Source: Sinomicrobium kalidii (GTDB lineage: Bacteria > Bacteroidota > Bacteroidia > Flavobacteriales > Flavobacteriaceae). Taken from it: a stretch of 64,000 bases of DNA. The translations under genes and the position numbers were made by a program. This document shows positions 8,979-17,576 of the stretch, one piece after another. The notes under the pieces are model-generated. The model saw only the letters and a list, made by a program, of their open reading frames with translations. It was not told the origin of the DNA and ran no database searches. The stretch covers positions 248,001-312,000 of the forward strand of contig NZ_CP089211.1 in assembly GCF_021183825.1 (NCBI RefSeq), read 5' to 3'. Each line of letters opens with the position of its first letter. Positions within the stretch are counted from its first letter, which is position 1.

Positions 8979-9318
8979 ATGTTGACCTTAAGTAAACTGA
9001 AAATATATTCCCGCTATGGCGGTGATGGAGATCAATGGTTAAAAACCGCCTGGTCCCGGGAAAAGAGAGGAATTACCATAAATGAATGGTTGTTGCTGGA
9101 AGATCTTGTATATATTTAATGAACACGCCCCGGAAAATATGGCCTTCGAAAACAGGATATTCGAGGAATTGTGTGATAATAATAAAACAGCTGAATATTT
9201 AAAAAAGTTACTGGTAACCACCATAGACATTCGTAAATTGTTTTTCTTTCTCAGATTCCTCTATAAAAAGGAAGGCCGGCTTAAAAAGGGCAATCTGATT
9301 TCAGGTATATCGAAGTGA
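8979..9318 (+). pseudogene. Small conserved hypothetical gene, apparently frameshifted
   Basis: A first frame starts with ATG at 8979 and gives 46 residues beginning MLTLSKLKIYSRYGGDGDQW, stopping at 9117-9119. A second frame, shifted by one base and open across this point until a stop at 9316-9318, continues with FNEHAPENMAFENRIFEELC and DNNKTAEYLKKL. From memory, flavobacteria share a small uncharacterised family of about 80 residues that begins with xLTLxKLxIYxxYxGDxD and ends with an ExCDxxETIxxLK-like segment. The two frames joined near 9105-9115 reproduce that order. So either one base was gained or lost, or there is a sequence error. The last 30 or so residues go past where I remember the family ending. 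It could also be two overlapping real small genes. Confidence 0.45.
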
Positions 9319-9334
9319 TTTTGCCGGCCTTCCT
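9269..9334. repeat. 12-bp perfect inverted repeat at the end of the small gene
   Basis: AGGAAGGCCGGC (9269-9280) and GCCGGCCTTCCT (9323-9334) are perfectly complementary across 42 bases. The left arm is inside the second reading frame of the small gene and the right arm just after its stop. No strong T-run follows, so it is a stem-loop of unknown role. Confidence 0.6.
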
Positions 9335-9385
9335 GCCAGAAAAGAATTTTTTATTACTCCTATCGGTCTCAAGGTGATTGATAAA

Positions 9386-9405
9386 CCGGGGAATTTACTC
9401 CCCGG
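9386..9405 (-). terminator. Possible terminator after the locus B operon
   Basis: CCGGGGA and TCCCCGG (9386-9392 and 9399-9405) form a 7-bp stem with a six-base loop. On the minus strand GGTTTATC follows. It lies about 64 bases after the stop of the last locus B gene. The T-tract is weak. Confidence 0.4.
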
Positions 9406-9468
9406 CCTACCTTTCCTCACAAGATGAAAAAAACCAAATTAATAAATAAACAACCTTACTTTTCACAT

Positions 9469-10770
9469 TTATAATGAAATGCCTGTAGTGATCTTTTTCT
9501 TTTTCTCACCCGGATTTTCCGTCCTGCCCGTAACTTCCATACCAAGAGATAATCCGATTTCATCAAAAATGAGTTCGGGAGAAACCGTATCAAGACCTGT
9601 CCTGTATATTGAACCTACAGGCTCACCGGTAAAGCTTGAATTCAGCCAGTAAAGCTTTCTGAACAGGTTGTCAAAATCCATGGAAAGCGTAGCAGAGACA
9701 TTGGTATCTACCATCGTTGAGAGCGGTGCAGTCCCGTCAATGCTTCCCTTCAGGATAACATCCGAGCCATCGCCCGGCTCCCCGAGATCGGCAACATAAA
9801 TATCCGCTCCGAACGCATCGACGGCCATTCCCCCGATAATACGGAAGTTCTGATCGTCGTAGACCGTACGCAATGCATTGTCGTTCAATCTTATTTTATT
9901 CACCTTATTTCGTCCTTCAATAAAATACAAACTATGAGTGAGCAGGTTATAATCCATTTCGCTTATATCATTTAAAATACCTTCCTGAAGAATATCAACC
10001 GTTCCCCCGTTCGTACCTGTTTTTTTGATAGCGATCGAAAAATCGGAAGAATTGGTTTCCGCATAAAACACTTTATCAATCAGTGCACTGACGGCAAGGG
10101 CATTTATGGGCCCGTCGGTCTGAAGGATCGTTTGTGCATTACTCCCGTCTTCTGCGTTGACCTTAACAATGCCGGAAATGGTTTGAGAAGTCTCCGGGTC
10201 GACATCCTGTACTACGTAATACAGTTCTCCCGTAAGAGGGGACGCCGCCAGGGCAGGTATAAAACCTGTGCTGTTTACGATGGGGATGCGGGAAGTATTT
10301 CCGGAAAGCGACCGGACACCCTTAAATATAGAAAAACCATTGGCATCCGCTTCAATCCAGTACACGGGAAGCACCAGGTTTTCGAATATATCCAACCCTC
10401 CCAGAAACAGCTCCCGGCCATCGATCTCAACCGTCAAAGGCCCTGAAACGGCATCTTCGGACAATCTTACGGTAACACTGCTGTTGGCATTAAAGGCTAC
10501 GATATCGGCTTCTTCCCCGTTTTGTTTTACATGTAAAGCGTTTTTATCCGTTCCGACATCACCCTTGATTTGTAAAAGTGATCCGGGCGCGGCCTTGGGG
10601 GTCACAACTTCCAGGTCACTGAGACTGGAGGTTTCCTCCATAATATCGGTTTCTTCATCGCTACAGCCTACAAACAGGAGGTTAAGAGCGAATACGCAGG
10701 CCAGGATGGTTGAAAGTTTAACAATGCCCGCTGTTTTGTTGAGGACATTCTGTTTTAGTATTGTTTTCAT
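9469..10770 (-). CDS. Exported lipoprotein with YWTD-like beta-propeller (locus B)
   Basis: This 433-residue lipoprotein has a lipobox ending at Cys36 (FVGC). An IPT/TIG-like or related beta sandwich (about 45-125) comes first, including a short segment spanning APGSLLQIKGD. A propeller follows, whose blades carry recurrent aromatic signatures: ELYYVVQD, KVFYAETN, SLYFIEGR, DIYVADLG, KLYWLNSS, spaced about 45 residues apart. These resemble LDL-receptor YWTD blades, a fold used for protein or ligand binding. It is the last gene of the locus B operon, 76 bases after its paralogue at 10847-12427. A surface-bound accessory binding protein for the TonB receptor is the natural inference. The ligand is unknown. 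The basic tail (GEKKKKITTGISL) shows no T9SS sorting domain. Confidence 0.75.
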   Translation of the reverse strand: MKTILKQNVLNKTAGIVKLSTILACVFALNLLFVGCSDEETDIMEETSSLSDLEVVTPKAAPGSLLQIKGDVGTDKNALHVKQNGEEADIVAFNANSSVTVRLSEDAVSGPLTVEIDGRELFLGGLDIFENLVLPVYWIEADANGFSIFKGVRSLSGNTSRIPIVNSTGFIPALAASPLTGELYYVVQDVDPETSQTISGIVKVNAEDGSNAQTILQTDGPINALAVSALIDKVFYAETNSSDFSIAIKKTGTNGGTVDILQEGILNDISEMDYNLLTHSLYFIEGRNKVNKIRLNDNALRTVYDDQNFRIIGGMAVDAFGADIYVADLGEPGDGSDVILKGSIDGTAPLSTMVDTNVSATLSMDFDNLFRKLYWLNSSFTGEPVGSIYRTGLDTVSPELIFDEIGLSLGMEVTGRTENPGEKKKKITTGISL

Positions 10771-10846
10771 TTTTATTTTTTCAGGTTAAAGGTTAATTGT
10801 CCATTTACTTTTTTATTGTGTATAATTTATAGAGTGAATGTATTTT

Positions 10847-12427
10847 TTACTCAATTTTAAGATCAAAATAATCTCCATTGTCAATTCCTGTAAAAAGGTC
10901 TTCTACCACGGAACCGTCTATTGCTGCCCGTTTTATAGCTCCATTGTTATTTTGAGCTTGATTGAGCCAGAATATAAAACCATTCTCCACATCCATTTCC
11001 AAATCCCTGGGATTTTGAAGATCCGTACCTTCTATAAAGACGGTCAGGCTTCCGCTACCATCCATATTCCCGGAATAAATAGTGGAACCGGATGCTTTGT
11101 TATCTATACAATACAACTTTCCGGAATCCGGGTGAAGGGCAAGATTACGGGCATATACCAATCCGTCTGAGGCATCAAATAAGACCTCCGGAGTTCCGCT
11201 GCCATCCAGATTGCCCCTATACACAGCCCCTGTGTTCTCCCCGGTGGTAAAGTCCGGTATTGCAGAAGCTACATAAAATTTTCCGGAAGCAGGATCAATT
11301 TTTAACCCTTCCGAAATCGTATTTTCTATAGTACCTATGGGATTTATTGAGCTGTTTCCAAGATTCCCCCTATAAACCATGGTATTGACAAAAGGTAATC
11401 CTATAGTAAAATCAAGGCCTTGTTCTACCGCTTCAAAATATAAAACATTTGTCTGCATATCCAATGCCATGTCGTATATTGTATAGCTTATAAAATTGGA
11501 CGGGTCATCGTTAAGGCTTAAAACGATTTGCGGAGTACCGCTACCATCTATAGATGCACTATATATATCAGCGCCATCACCCCTGCTGTTATCAGCCCAA
11601 TATATCAGCTCGTGTTGTGCATCTATGACCAAACCATTTGTAGCCACATTATTCCCTTCATAAAGCGTTTCTATCTGTACTCCATCTTCCTGTATGATCC
11701 CCCTTTTGATATTTCCATCATTATCCGTCCAGTAGGTCTCCCTTACTTCTACCGGTATTGCATTTACGGTAAAAGGAACTTCATTCGAGGTAAGTCCGGA
11801 ACGTTGCACGGTAATCATTACCTCTCCGGGTTCTATATCTTCCGGAACTATGACAACAATTTCATTAGTTGAAAAATTAACTAATTCGATTTCTTCTGTA
11901 CCGAAAAATACTGTTGGCTGGTCTTCACCATCAACAAAATTTTCCCCGGTAATGACAATTTCATCATTTGCGATTCCAGAATTTGGAATCACTTCTGATA
12001 TAACTGGTGCCGGCATGGAATTGTCTACCACAAAATCCTGGGACGAAACAGCTTCTTGATCTCTTACAGTTACTTTTACCGGGCCATTGATAGTTGGCCA
12101 ATCCGGTGGTACGATTACGATCAATTGGGTAGTTGTTGCTTTCTTTACGACGACATCATTATCTACAGGAGACCCATCTTCATTTGTGAATTCCACATCG
12201 TTCCTGGATATATATTCCGTATCAAAACCGGTACCGGTGATCACGATTTCTTCTCCTACACGGGCCGTCAGCGGTTCAATTTCCGTAATTGTTAAGTCGG
12301 GCAAAGGAGAAAGGTCAATATCATCATCATTACAGGAGAGTGCCAGAAACACGAATACGATCCAAATCAAGGTTGGTCTAAGTCCCGCTTTAGTACCTTT
12401 GAGAAGGTTAGTTGATTTATCCATCAT
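10847..12427 (-). CDS. Lipoprotein with two IPT/TIG domains and YWTD-like propeller (locus B)
   Basis: I chose the ATG at 12425-12427 (MMDKSTNLLK), giving 526 residues with lipobox Cys32 (ALSC). An ATG 33 bases further upstream (12460) is possible but sits right against the preceding terminator hairpin. After an acidic linker come two IPT/TIG immunoglobulin-like domains (about 45-125 with ITEIEPLTARVGEEIVITGT, and about 135-215 with ISEVIPNSGIANDEIVITGE). A propeller follows with blade signatures RETYWTDNDGN, LIYWADNSRGD, VLYFEAVEQ, KFYVASAIP, KLYCIDNKAS and FIFWLNQAQ. In SusE/F-type proteins IPT domains act as spacers that lift a ligand-binding domain off the membrane. The design suggests a surface binding protein working with the receptor at 14246-17428. 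Ligand unknown. Confidence 0.78.
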   Translation of the reverse strand: MMDKSTNLLKGTKAGLRPTLIWIVFVFLALSCNDDDIDLSPLPDLTITEIEPLTARVGEEIVITGTGFDTEYISRNDVEFTNEDGSPVDNDVVVKKATTTQLIVIVPPDWPTINGPVKVTVRDQEAVSSQDFVVDNSMPAPVISEVIPNSGIANDEIVITGENFVDGEDQPTVFFGTEEIELVNFSTNEIVVIVPEDIEPGEVMITVQRSGLTSNEVPFTVNAIPVEVRETYWTDNDGNIKRGIIQEDGVQIETLYEGNNVATNGLVIDAQHELIYWADNSRGDGADIYSASIDGSGTPQIVLSLNDDPSNFISYTIYDMALDMQTNVLYFEAVEQGLDFTIGLPFVNTMVYRGNLGNSSINPIGTIENTISEGLKIDPASGKFYVASAIPDFTTGENTGAVYRGNLDGSGTPEVLFDASDGLVYARNLALHPDSGKLYCIDNKASGSTIYSGNMDGSGSLTVFIEGTDLQNPRDLEMDVENGFIFWLNQAQNNNGAIKRAAIDGSVVEDLFTGIDNGDYFDLKIE

Positions 12428-12465
12428 AGTTGTACTTGTATATCTATCGTAAAAAAGCATTTATT

Positions 12466-12500
12466 GAAAAGATCACCGGTCCGTAACCGGACCAGTGATC
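12466..12500 (-). terminator. Intrinsic terminator after the beta-helix gene
   Basis: On the minus strand GATCACTGGTCCG pairs over 13 bases with CGGACCGGTGATC (one G-U) around a GTTA loop, followed by TTTT. It lies 17 bases after the stop at 12518. The G-U pair becomes an A-C mismatch on the other strand, which favours this orientation. Read-through would be needed for co-transcription of the two propeller genes. Confidence 0.65.
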
Positions 12501-12517
12501 TTGTTATTTAAAAAATT

Positions 12518-14056
12518 TTAAAAAGTCCAGTTGGTCCAACCATTCATCCAAGTACTACTGGGGCCAAAAGCACCACGATAGGTAACTTGTTGAAAATATC
12601 CCGGAAGTCCCGAAAAACTGGCTGAGTTTAATAAATCTGATCCTGCTTCCGGTCTTAAATCAGGCTGATTACCAATGTTCCAGGCACCGTCACGAAGTCC
12701 AATCAAATCTCCCATAGTGAATCCGGATATGGTACAACTAAATGCTGTCACTATGTCGTTGTTTAAGGCCGGGGTCAGGAACGTGTTATTAAAGTTTGAT
12801 CCTGTGGCATCATCCAGGGTGCCCAGACGATCTCCCTGACCGGGAGCCGGAATAACGATGGTTGTATTCCTGACATCGATCAGATTGTCAGCCAGGGTAG
12901 CGGATGTGTTGAAATTGGCTGCACCGGCATCATTGATCCGGATACCGCTTTCAAAACCTAATATTACACTGTTATGAATATTCTGGTCGGAATTATCCCT
13001 GAAGTAGATGCCGGAACTATAGTTTGGATTTACTGTACCGCTACAATCGTTTTGGTAAGGCCCGACAAAGGTAAAGTTGCTGAAATTGGCACTGGTGAAA
13101 TTATTGGGGGTAGGTAAATAGTCATCATCGTCATCTCCATTAGTTTCACTACCGTTTAAAGGTGCAGATGCAAGCCAGTTTCCATTTTGTTCCCTTATGG
13201 AAACACCAAACTGCAGGTTACCGCTATAGCCCTGGTCGGTATCAAAATCATCATCTCCGTTCCTGTTGGCTACCAGATAGCTGGCGTTTACCGTACCACC
13301 AAAAAATTCAAACCCGTCATCCAGTCCGTAAGAGACCTGGATATATTCCAGGGTAGTCCCGGAACCTACGCCCCCCAGGGTAAGTCCATTCAACTCATTG
13401 TTCAGTCCAATCACATCACCGGCATATTCAATACGTACATAACGCATGGTACCTGAATTATCATTATTAACAGGTGGGTTTTGACCATATAGCCCCGTAT
13501 TATTGGGCGTAGGAAGCCCTTCGATGGCTCCTACACCATTTGAGGTACCGGGAATACCTGGATCAGCAATATTAACAGCGGCTCTACCTAAAATAACCAC
13601 ACCTCCCCAATCTCCGGGTGTAGGATTGGCTTGATTTGAGGTAAACACAATAGGTGCGTTAGCCGTTCCTTCGGCTTCTATTCTTCCACCACGTTCAATA
13701 ACCAGGGTACCGGCAACACTTGAACATCCTACACCACTTCCGTTACCTCTGATAATTGCCCCGGGCTCAATGGTAATGGTTACCCCCGATTGCACTCTAA
13801 AATAGTTATTTAAAATGTAGGTATTTCCTGAGGTAAGAGTGATGTCGTGATCCACGATGACATCACCATTCTGGTTTACAGTGAAATCAAAAGGAGCCGG
13901 GCTATTAACACATCCCAGTTGAATGGTTGCCAATGCCGTTGCATATTGGGCATTGAGATTAACGTCATCTTCTGCACTATCGCGAGTACAGGAGGCAGCC
14001 ACCAAAATGGCGGCTATAGCCAATAAAAAGCTGGATGATTTTATAAGATTTTTCAT
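12518..14056 (-). CDS. Beta-helix-type lipoprotein, partner of TonB receptor (locus B)
   Basis: The best start is the ATG at 14054-14056 (MKNLIKSSSFLLAIAAILVA), which gives 512 residues and a lipobox at Cys23 (AASC). The frame stays open 141 bases upstream, but that part lacks signal-peptide character. The mature protein is Asn/Gly/Asp-rich with hydrophobic strands typical of a right-handed parallel beta-helix, for example GVTITIEPGAIIRGNGSG, GTLVIERGGRIEAEGT and GDWGGVVILGRA, plus acidic loops (NGDDDDDYLP) that may bind calcium. Members of this family are common next to SusD-less TonB receptors in Bacteroidota and are sometimes mislabelled as multidrug transporters (from memory). It follows the receptor by 189 bases on the same strand and probably replaces SusD as the surface binding partner. 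Biochemical role unknown. Confidence 0.75.
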   Translation of the reverse strand: MKNLIKSSSFLLAIAAILVAASCTRDSAEDDVNLNAQYATALATIQLGCVNSPAPFDFTVNQNGDVIVDHDITLTSGNTYILNNYFRVQSGVTITIEPGAIIRGNGSGVGCSSVAGTLVIERGGRIEAEGTANAPIVFTSNQANPTPGDWGGVVILGRAAVNIADPGIPGTSNGVGAIEGLPTPNNTGLYGQNPPVNNDNSGTMRYVRIEYAGDVIGLNNELNGLTLGGVGSGTTLEYIQVSYGLDDGFEFFGGTVNASYLVANRNGDDDFDTDQGYSGNLQFGVSIREQNGNWLASAPLNGSETNGDDDDDYLPTPNNFTSANFSNFTFVGPYQNDCSGTVNPNYSSGIYFRDNSDQNIHNSVILGFESGIRINDAGAANFNTSATLADNLIDVRNTTIVIPAPGQGDRLGTLDDATGSNFNNTFLTPALNNDIVTAFSCTISGFTMGDLIGLRDGAWNIGNQPDLRPEAGSDLLNSASFSGLPGYFQQVTYRGAFGPSSTWMNGWTNWTF

Positions 14057-14245
14057 TTTTGTTATTTTTTTAATTAAAAGATTCTCATGGTACAATTTTT
14101 CTTCATCCCTAAAGGGCAAAAGCATCTTTGTCGAATTGTCATTATCAATTCTCTTTTTTAGATAAAAGGGCTGCATACTTTTTTCATAGGCAAACATGGA
14201 TTTTGGGGTTCAACTTGTTTTACGGGTTATTTGAATAGTGCACTA

Positions 14246-17200
14246 TCATAATGTCAGGGATAAACCGAATGTTATATAACTACCTTCTTTAAATTCCCGT
14301 TCCATATAGTCTCCTCTATAGGTGTTACCGCCGTCACCTCCTAATTTGGCGTTTTCATACCCGGGATCGTACTTCTCGTTTTGATTGCCGTCGCGGTAAA
14401 ACCGGAAAGGGGCATTTAACAGGTTCTGTACGCCTGCCTTAAGCAGCAGGTTTTTGGTCAGCTGCCGTGAAAAGGTAACATCGACCAGGTGCCGCCTGCG
14501 TTCGTAGAGCGCCCCGACATCGGAATTGTTGGCACCTTCCGCGATACGCAGCCGGCGGCCGATGACATTGTACATTACCGAAACTTTTGTAGGGCTGTCC
14601 TGCTGCCCGTAATAAAGCCCGGCATTTAACAGGTAAGGGGAGGTACCCTGTAACGGCCTGTTCCTTCCGTTAAAATCTATCCTGCTTTCCACCAGTGTTC
14701 CGTTAATAATGGTGGATATATCCTTAAAAAAAGGCGCTATAAACCCGAGGTTCTTCCGGATTTCCAGTTCCACCCCATATACCTCTGCCAGTTCTGTATT
14801 AAACGGATACATCAATGGTAATGACCAACCGGCAGTGGATCTGTCATACATTTCAATGGCATTTTTAAGGCGTTTATAAAAAGCCCCTACGGCCAGGAAT
14901 TCGGAAGGGGAAGGATAATGCTCCACCCGGATATCGTAATTGTCAATTTCCGCGTTCAGCAATAAGGGATTACTGGCCACATTAAATCCCGCTTCAAAAT
15001 CATGGAATTTAAAATTGGATTGTTCCCGGTATTGCGGGCGGTCTATGGTACGCCCATATGCAGCCCGGATGGCGGTTCTATCGGAAATGTTATAAGTAAT
15101 GTTTATCGATGGCAATATAAAGTCCTGTATTTTGTTGGGCGTCTCTTCATAAACATTTACATTATCAATACGATCCACAACTACAGAATCTATGGTTTGA
15201 CCGTTTTCGTCATAAAGCAGGCGTTTGTTCCATTCAAACCGGGCCCCGGCATGTATTTTTAGTTTTTCATTAAACAAGGGGATGGTCACTGCCGCATATC
15301 CTGCCCGGATCTCATCGTCAAAACTATACCTCCCCGGGTAGGCACTTTCGATAGGGCTTTTTAAACTCATACGTCCCGGTTGGAATTGGGTATAGAGGGT
15401 ATCGATAACATTGCTCCAGGGTGCCGGGTTACTTATATCAACTAAATCCGGATCTGATTCTCCTGCTGCTGCCTCAATGACCGCAACATACGAATTAAAA
15501 CTTCTGTCGCGTTGCTCCAGATACCCTCCGACTTTCAGTTTAATATCCTTTGTAAAATCTTTAGTATAATCAAGCTGATAGATTTTGGCTTCTTCATCGG
15601 TATCAAAAGAAATACGTGTGTTATAATTATCGCCCTGCGTGTTGAATTCCGGTGTCCAAAGAGAATCTACCGATGCCCCTATAAATTTATACCTTTGCAA
15701 ATCCGGCATATTGTCGTAGGCTTTATTATACCCGGCCGCCCAATGGATATGGTGCTTTCCTATCTGATGGTCCCCGCTGAGTTGTGCCTGGAACAGGTCG
15801 CGTACATTATACCGGTAAGAAAATATCTTTGATCTGAAATCAGCCTCATCCGTACCTTCCCTGTTATAGAGGTCATCGGTAGCCCTGCGGGTCGCAAAAG
15901 AGGTCAGGTCTATTTTATGATCATCGTTGATCAGCAGGCTGAGGTTTTGCATAGCGCTAAGCCTGATCCGTTCGGTATAAAGGGAATCGGTATAGATTCC
16001 ATTATTAAAGTCAATAATATCACCGTCTTCCTGAACGGAGAAACTCCCTGCACCAAACGCAAGATCGGTCTTTACAAACTGCCGCTGCGTTTCGTAATTG
16101 ATATAAGTAAGGTTATTAAGGCGTACAGAGCCTATCTTCCAGGAGTCATTATAATTGAGATACGCCCTCATGTCCATCCCGTAGTATTTGCGTTGTGGCG
16201 TTCGTACATCAGGCATCTGGGCACCTACACGGGCTATTTCATCCGGGTACTTATCAATATCCGGTATGGTATAGGTGGGGTCCCTGAGAATATCCGGCAA
16301 CTCCCGGTCCTCCACTCCGCCACCATACCAGTCCTTGTCACTGCCTTCATAGGTGTAATAATGAGAAAGGCTGGATCCCATGGTCCTATACTGCTGAAGG
16401 TAGTTTACTTCCAGGCGCCGGGCCACCGCGGTATTTTTGGTCTGTATTTTTACCACCCCTCCCCCGAAGTTTCCGGGAAGTTCCGGTGAGGGAGATTTAT
16501 GTACCATCATTTGATCGATGACCGAAGAAGGCAGCAGGTTGTAGCTAAAAGCCCGGGTATCCATTTCGGTACTGGGTGTAACCATACCATTCAGCATGGT
16601 TAAGTTATAACGCGGACTCATGCCCCGCAGCACCACAAAGTTGTCAAGTAAGCTTACCCCAGGTACCCTGCGCACCACTTCACCGGCATCGAGATCAAAG
16701 GAACGGGAGATCTGTTCGTTTGATATTCCCGTAACTACAACCGGACTGGACCTGATAGTGCTTACCAGGCTTTCTTCGGTGGAGTTTCCGACAGGAGCGT
16801 ATCTCACATCCACCGGGGCAGTGATAACCACCTCCTCCAGTTCGGAAGTACTTTCCTTTAACCCGATGTTGAGTTCGGTAATATTGTCTGCGATCACTTC
16901 AATGGCAATCCTGCGTGGTGTATATCCCAGGAAGGATACCTCCAGTATATGTTTACCTTCCGGGATCTTATCTATCCGGAAAAAGCCTTCGCTATCTGCC
17001 GCCACTCCATGGTTGAGTTCCCTGATGATTATCGAGGCCCCTGCCAAAGGCTCACCGACATCACCGGCATCATACACTCTGCCGCGTACACTTCCGGCAG
17101 GGGCCTTTTGGTTTTGGGAGACATCAGCCTCATAAACGGCAATCGTATAATCAATAATATTAAAGGCCAATGAGGTTTTACGTTCTATTATACGTAAAAC

Positions 17201-17428
17201 GGTTTCAATGTCTTCATCGGAAACATGCACGTTCCGGATCGCCTTGTTTTTTATGGTTGTCCCGTAAGCAAATTGGTAGTTCGTTTGAGCCTCTATCGAG
17301 GCAAATAATTGTCCAAGTGATACTCTTTCGAAATTTAAATTGATATTATTAGTAGTAGTGGAAGCCGGATTGGCCTGTGCAAAACAAATGCAGCACGTAA
17401 CCATCAAAATAAGGTCGTATATTTTCAT
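14246..17428 (-). CDS. TonB-dependent receptor with STN domain, no SusD partner (locus B)
   Basis: This 1060-residue outer-membrane receptor has: a signal peptide (about 1-19); an STN domain (about 28-100, LNFERVSLGQLFASIEAQTN); a carboxypeptidase-regulatory-like domain (about 113-190, GASIIIRELNHGVAADSEG); a TonB-box-like ELEEVVITAP (195-204); and a plug (about 240-330, VRRVPGVSLLDNFVVLRGMS and GNFGGGVVKIQT). The long barrel ends in FGLSLTL. The plug is of the FhuA/iron-receptor style rather than SusC style, with no SusC-like TTLYGSxAANG motif and no SusD neighbour. The STN domain should signal to FecR (17570-18445). The downstream lipoproteins suggest a dedicated surface-capture complex. 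Substrate unknown; siderophores, oligopeptides or phosphate esters are all possible. Confidence 0.92.
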   Translation of the reverse strand: MKIYDLILMVTCCICFAQANPASTTTNNINLNFERVSLGQLFASIEAQTNYQFAYGTTIKNKAIRNVHVSDEDIETVLRIIERKTSLAFNIIDYTIAVYEADVSQNQKAPAGSVRGRVYDAGDVGEPLAGASIIIRELNHGVAADSEGFFRIDKIPEGKHILEVSFLGYTPRRIAIEVIADNITELNIGLKESTSELEEVVITAPVDVRYAPVGNSTEESLVSTIRSSPVVVTGISNEQISRSFDLDAGEVVRRVPGVSLLDNFVVLRGMSPRYNLTMLNGMVTPSTEMDTRAFSYNLLPSSVIDQMMVHKSPSPELPGNFGGGVVKIQTKNTAVARRLEVNYLQQYRTMGSSLSHYYTYEGSDKDWYGGGVEDRELPDILRDPTYTIPDIDKYPDEIARVGAQMPDVRTPQRKYYGMDMRAYLNYNDSWKIGSVRLNNLTYINYETQRQFVKTDLAFGAGSFSVQEDGDIIDFNNGIYTDSLYTERIRLSAMQNLSLLINDDHKIDLTSFATRRATDDLYNREGTDEADFRSKIFSYRYNVRDLFQAQLSGDHQIGKHHIHWAAGYNKAYDNMPDLQRYKFIGASVDSLWTPEFNTQGDNYNTRISFDTDEEAKIYQLDYTKDFTKDIKLKVGGYLEQRDRSFNSYVAVIEAAAGESDPDLVDISNPAPWSNVIDTLYTQFQPGRMSLKSPIESAYPGRYSFDDEIRAGYAAVTIPLFNEKLKIHAGARFEWNKRLLYDENGQTIDSVVVDRIDNVNVYEETPNKIQDFILPSINITYNISDRTAIRAAYGRTIDRPQYREQSNFKFHDFEAGFNVASNPLLLNAEIDNYDIRVEHYPSPSEFLAVGAFYKRLKNAIEMYDRSTAGWSLPLMYPFNTELAEVYGVELEIRKNLGFIAPFFKDISTIINGTLVESRIDFNGRNRPLQGTSPYLLNAGLYYGQQDSPTKVSVMYNVIGRRLRIAEGANNSDVGALYERRRHLVDVTFSRQLTKNLLLKAGVQNLLNAPFRFYRDGNQNEKYDPGYENAKLGGDGGNTYRGDYMEREFKEGSYITFGLSLTL

Positions 17429-17526
17429 TGAATGCTTTTTTTTATTTTATTTGCATATAAAAGCCCCCCGTATCCTTCGCTATCTTAATAGCGCGGATGC
17501 CAGGATTTTTTTAAACAAGTTTTAAT

Positions 17527-17576
17527 AAGAAAGAGCTCGGATATTTGGCGATAGAGAGCTCTTTCTTTTTTATTTA
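17527..17576 (+). terminator. Antisense-oriented terminator hairpin at fecR/receptor junction (locus B)
   Basis: AAGAAAGAGCTC (17527-17538) and GAGCTCTTTCTT (17556-17567) form a perfect 12-bp stem around a 17-base loop, followed on the + strand by TTTTTTATTT. The T-tract overlaps the fecR stop at 17570. The loop contains ATTTGGCGAT (17543-17552), the exact reverse complement of the loop core in locus D. On the operon strand the tail after the stem is only weakly T-rich. Confidence 0.5.

Noticed and set aside
14057-14197. N-terminal extension of the beta-helix lipoprotein
   Set aside because: The 47 extra residues are Lys/Glu-rich without signal character; the start at 14056 gives a perfect lipoprotein signal.
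17454-17490. Plus-strand promoter before the locus B junction hairpin
   Set aside because: TTTG at 17450-17453 has only TATCCTTC after 17 bases, too poor a match and spacing to list.
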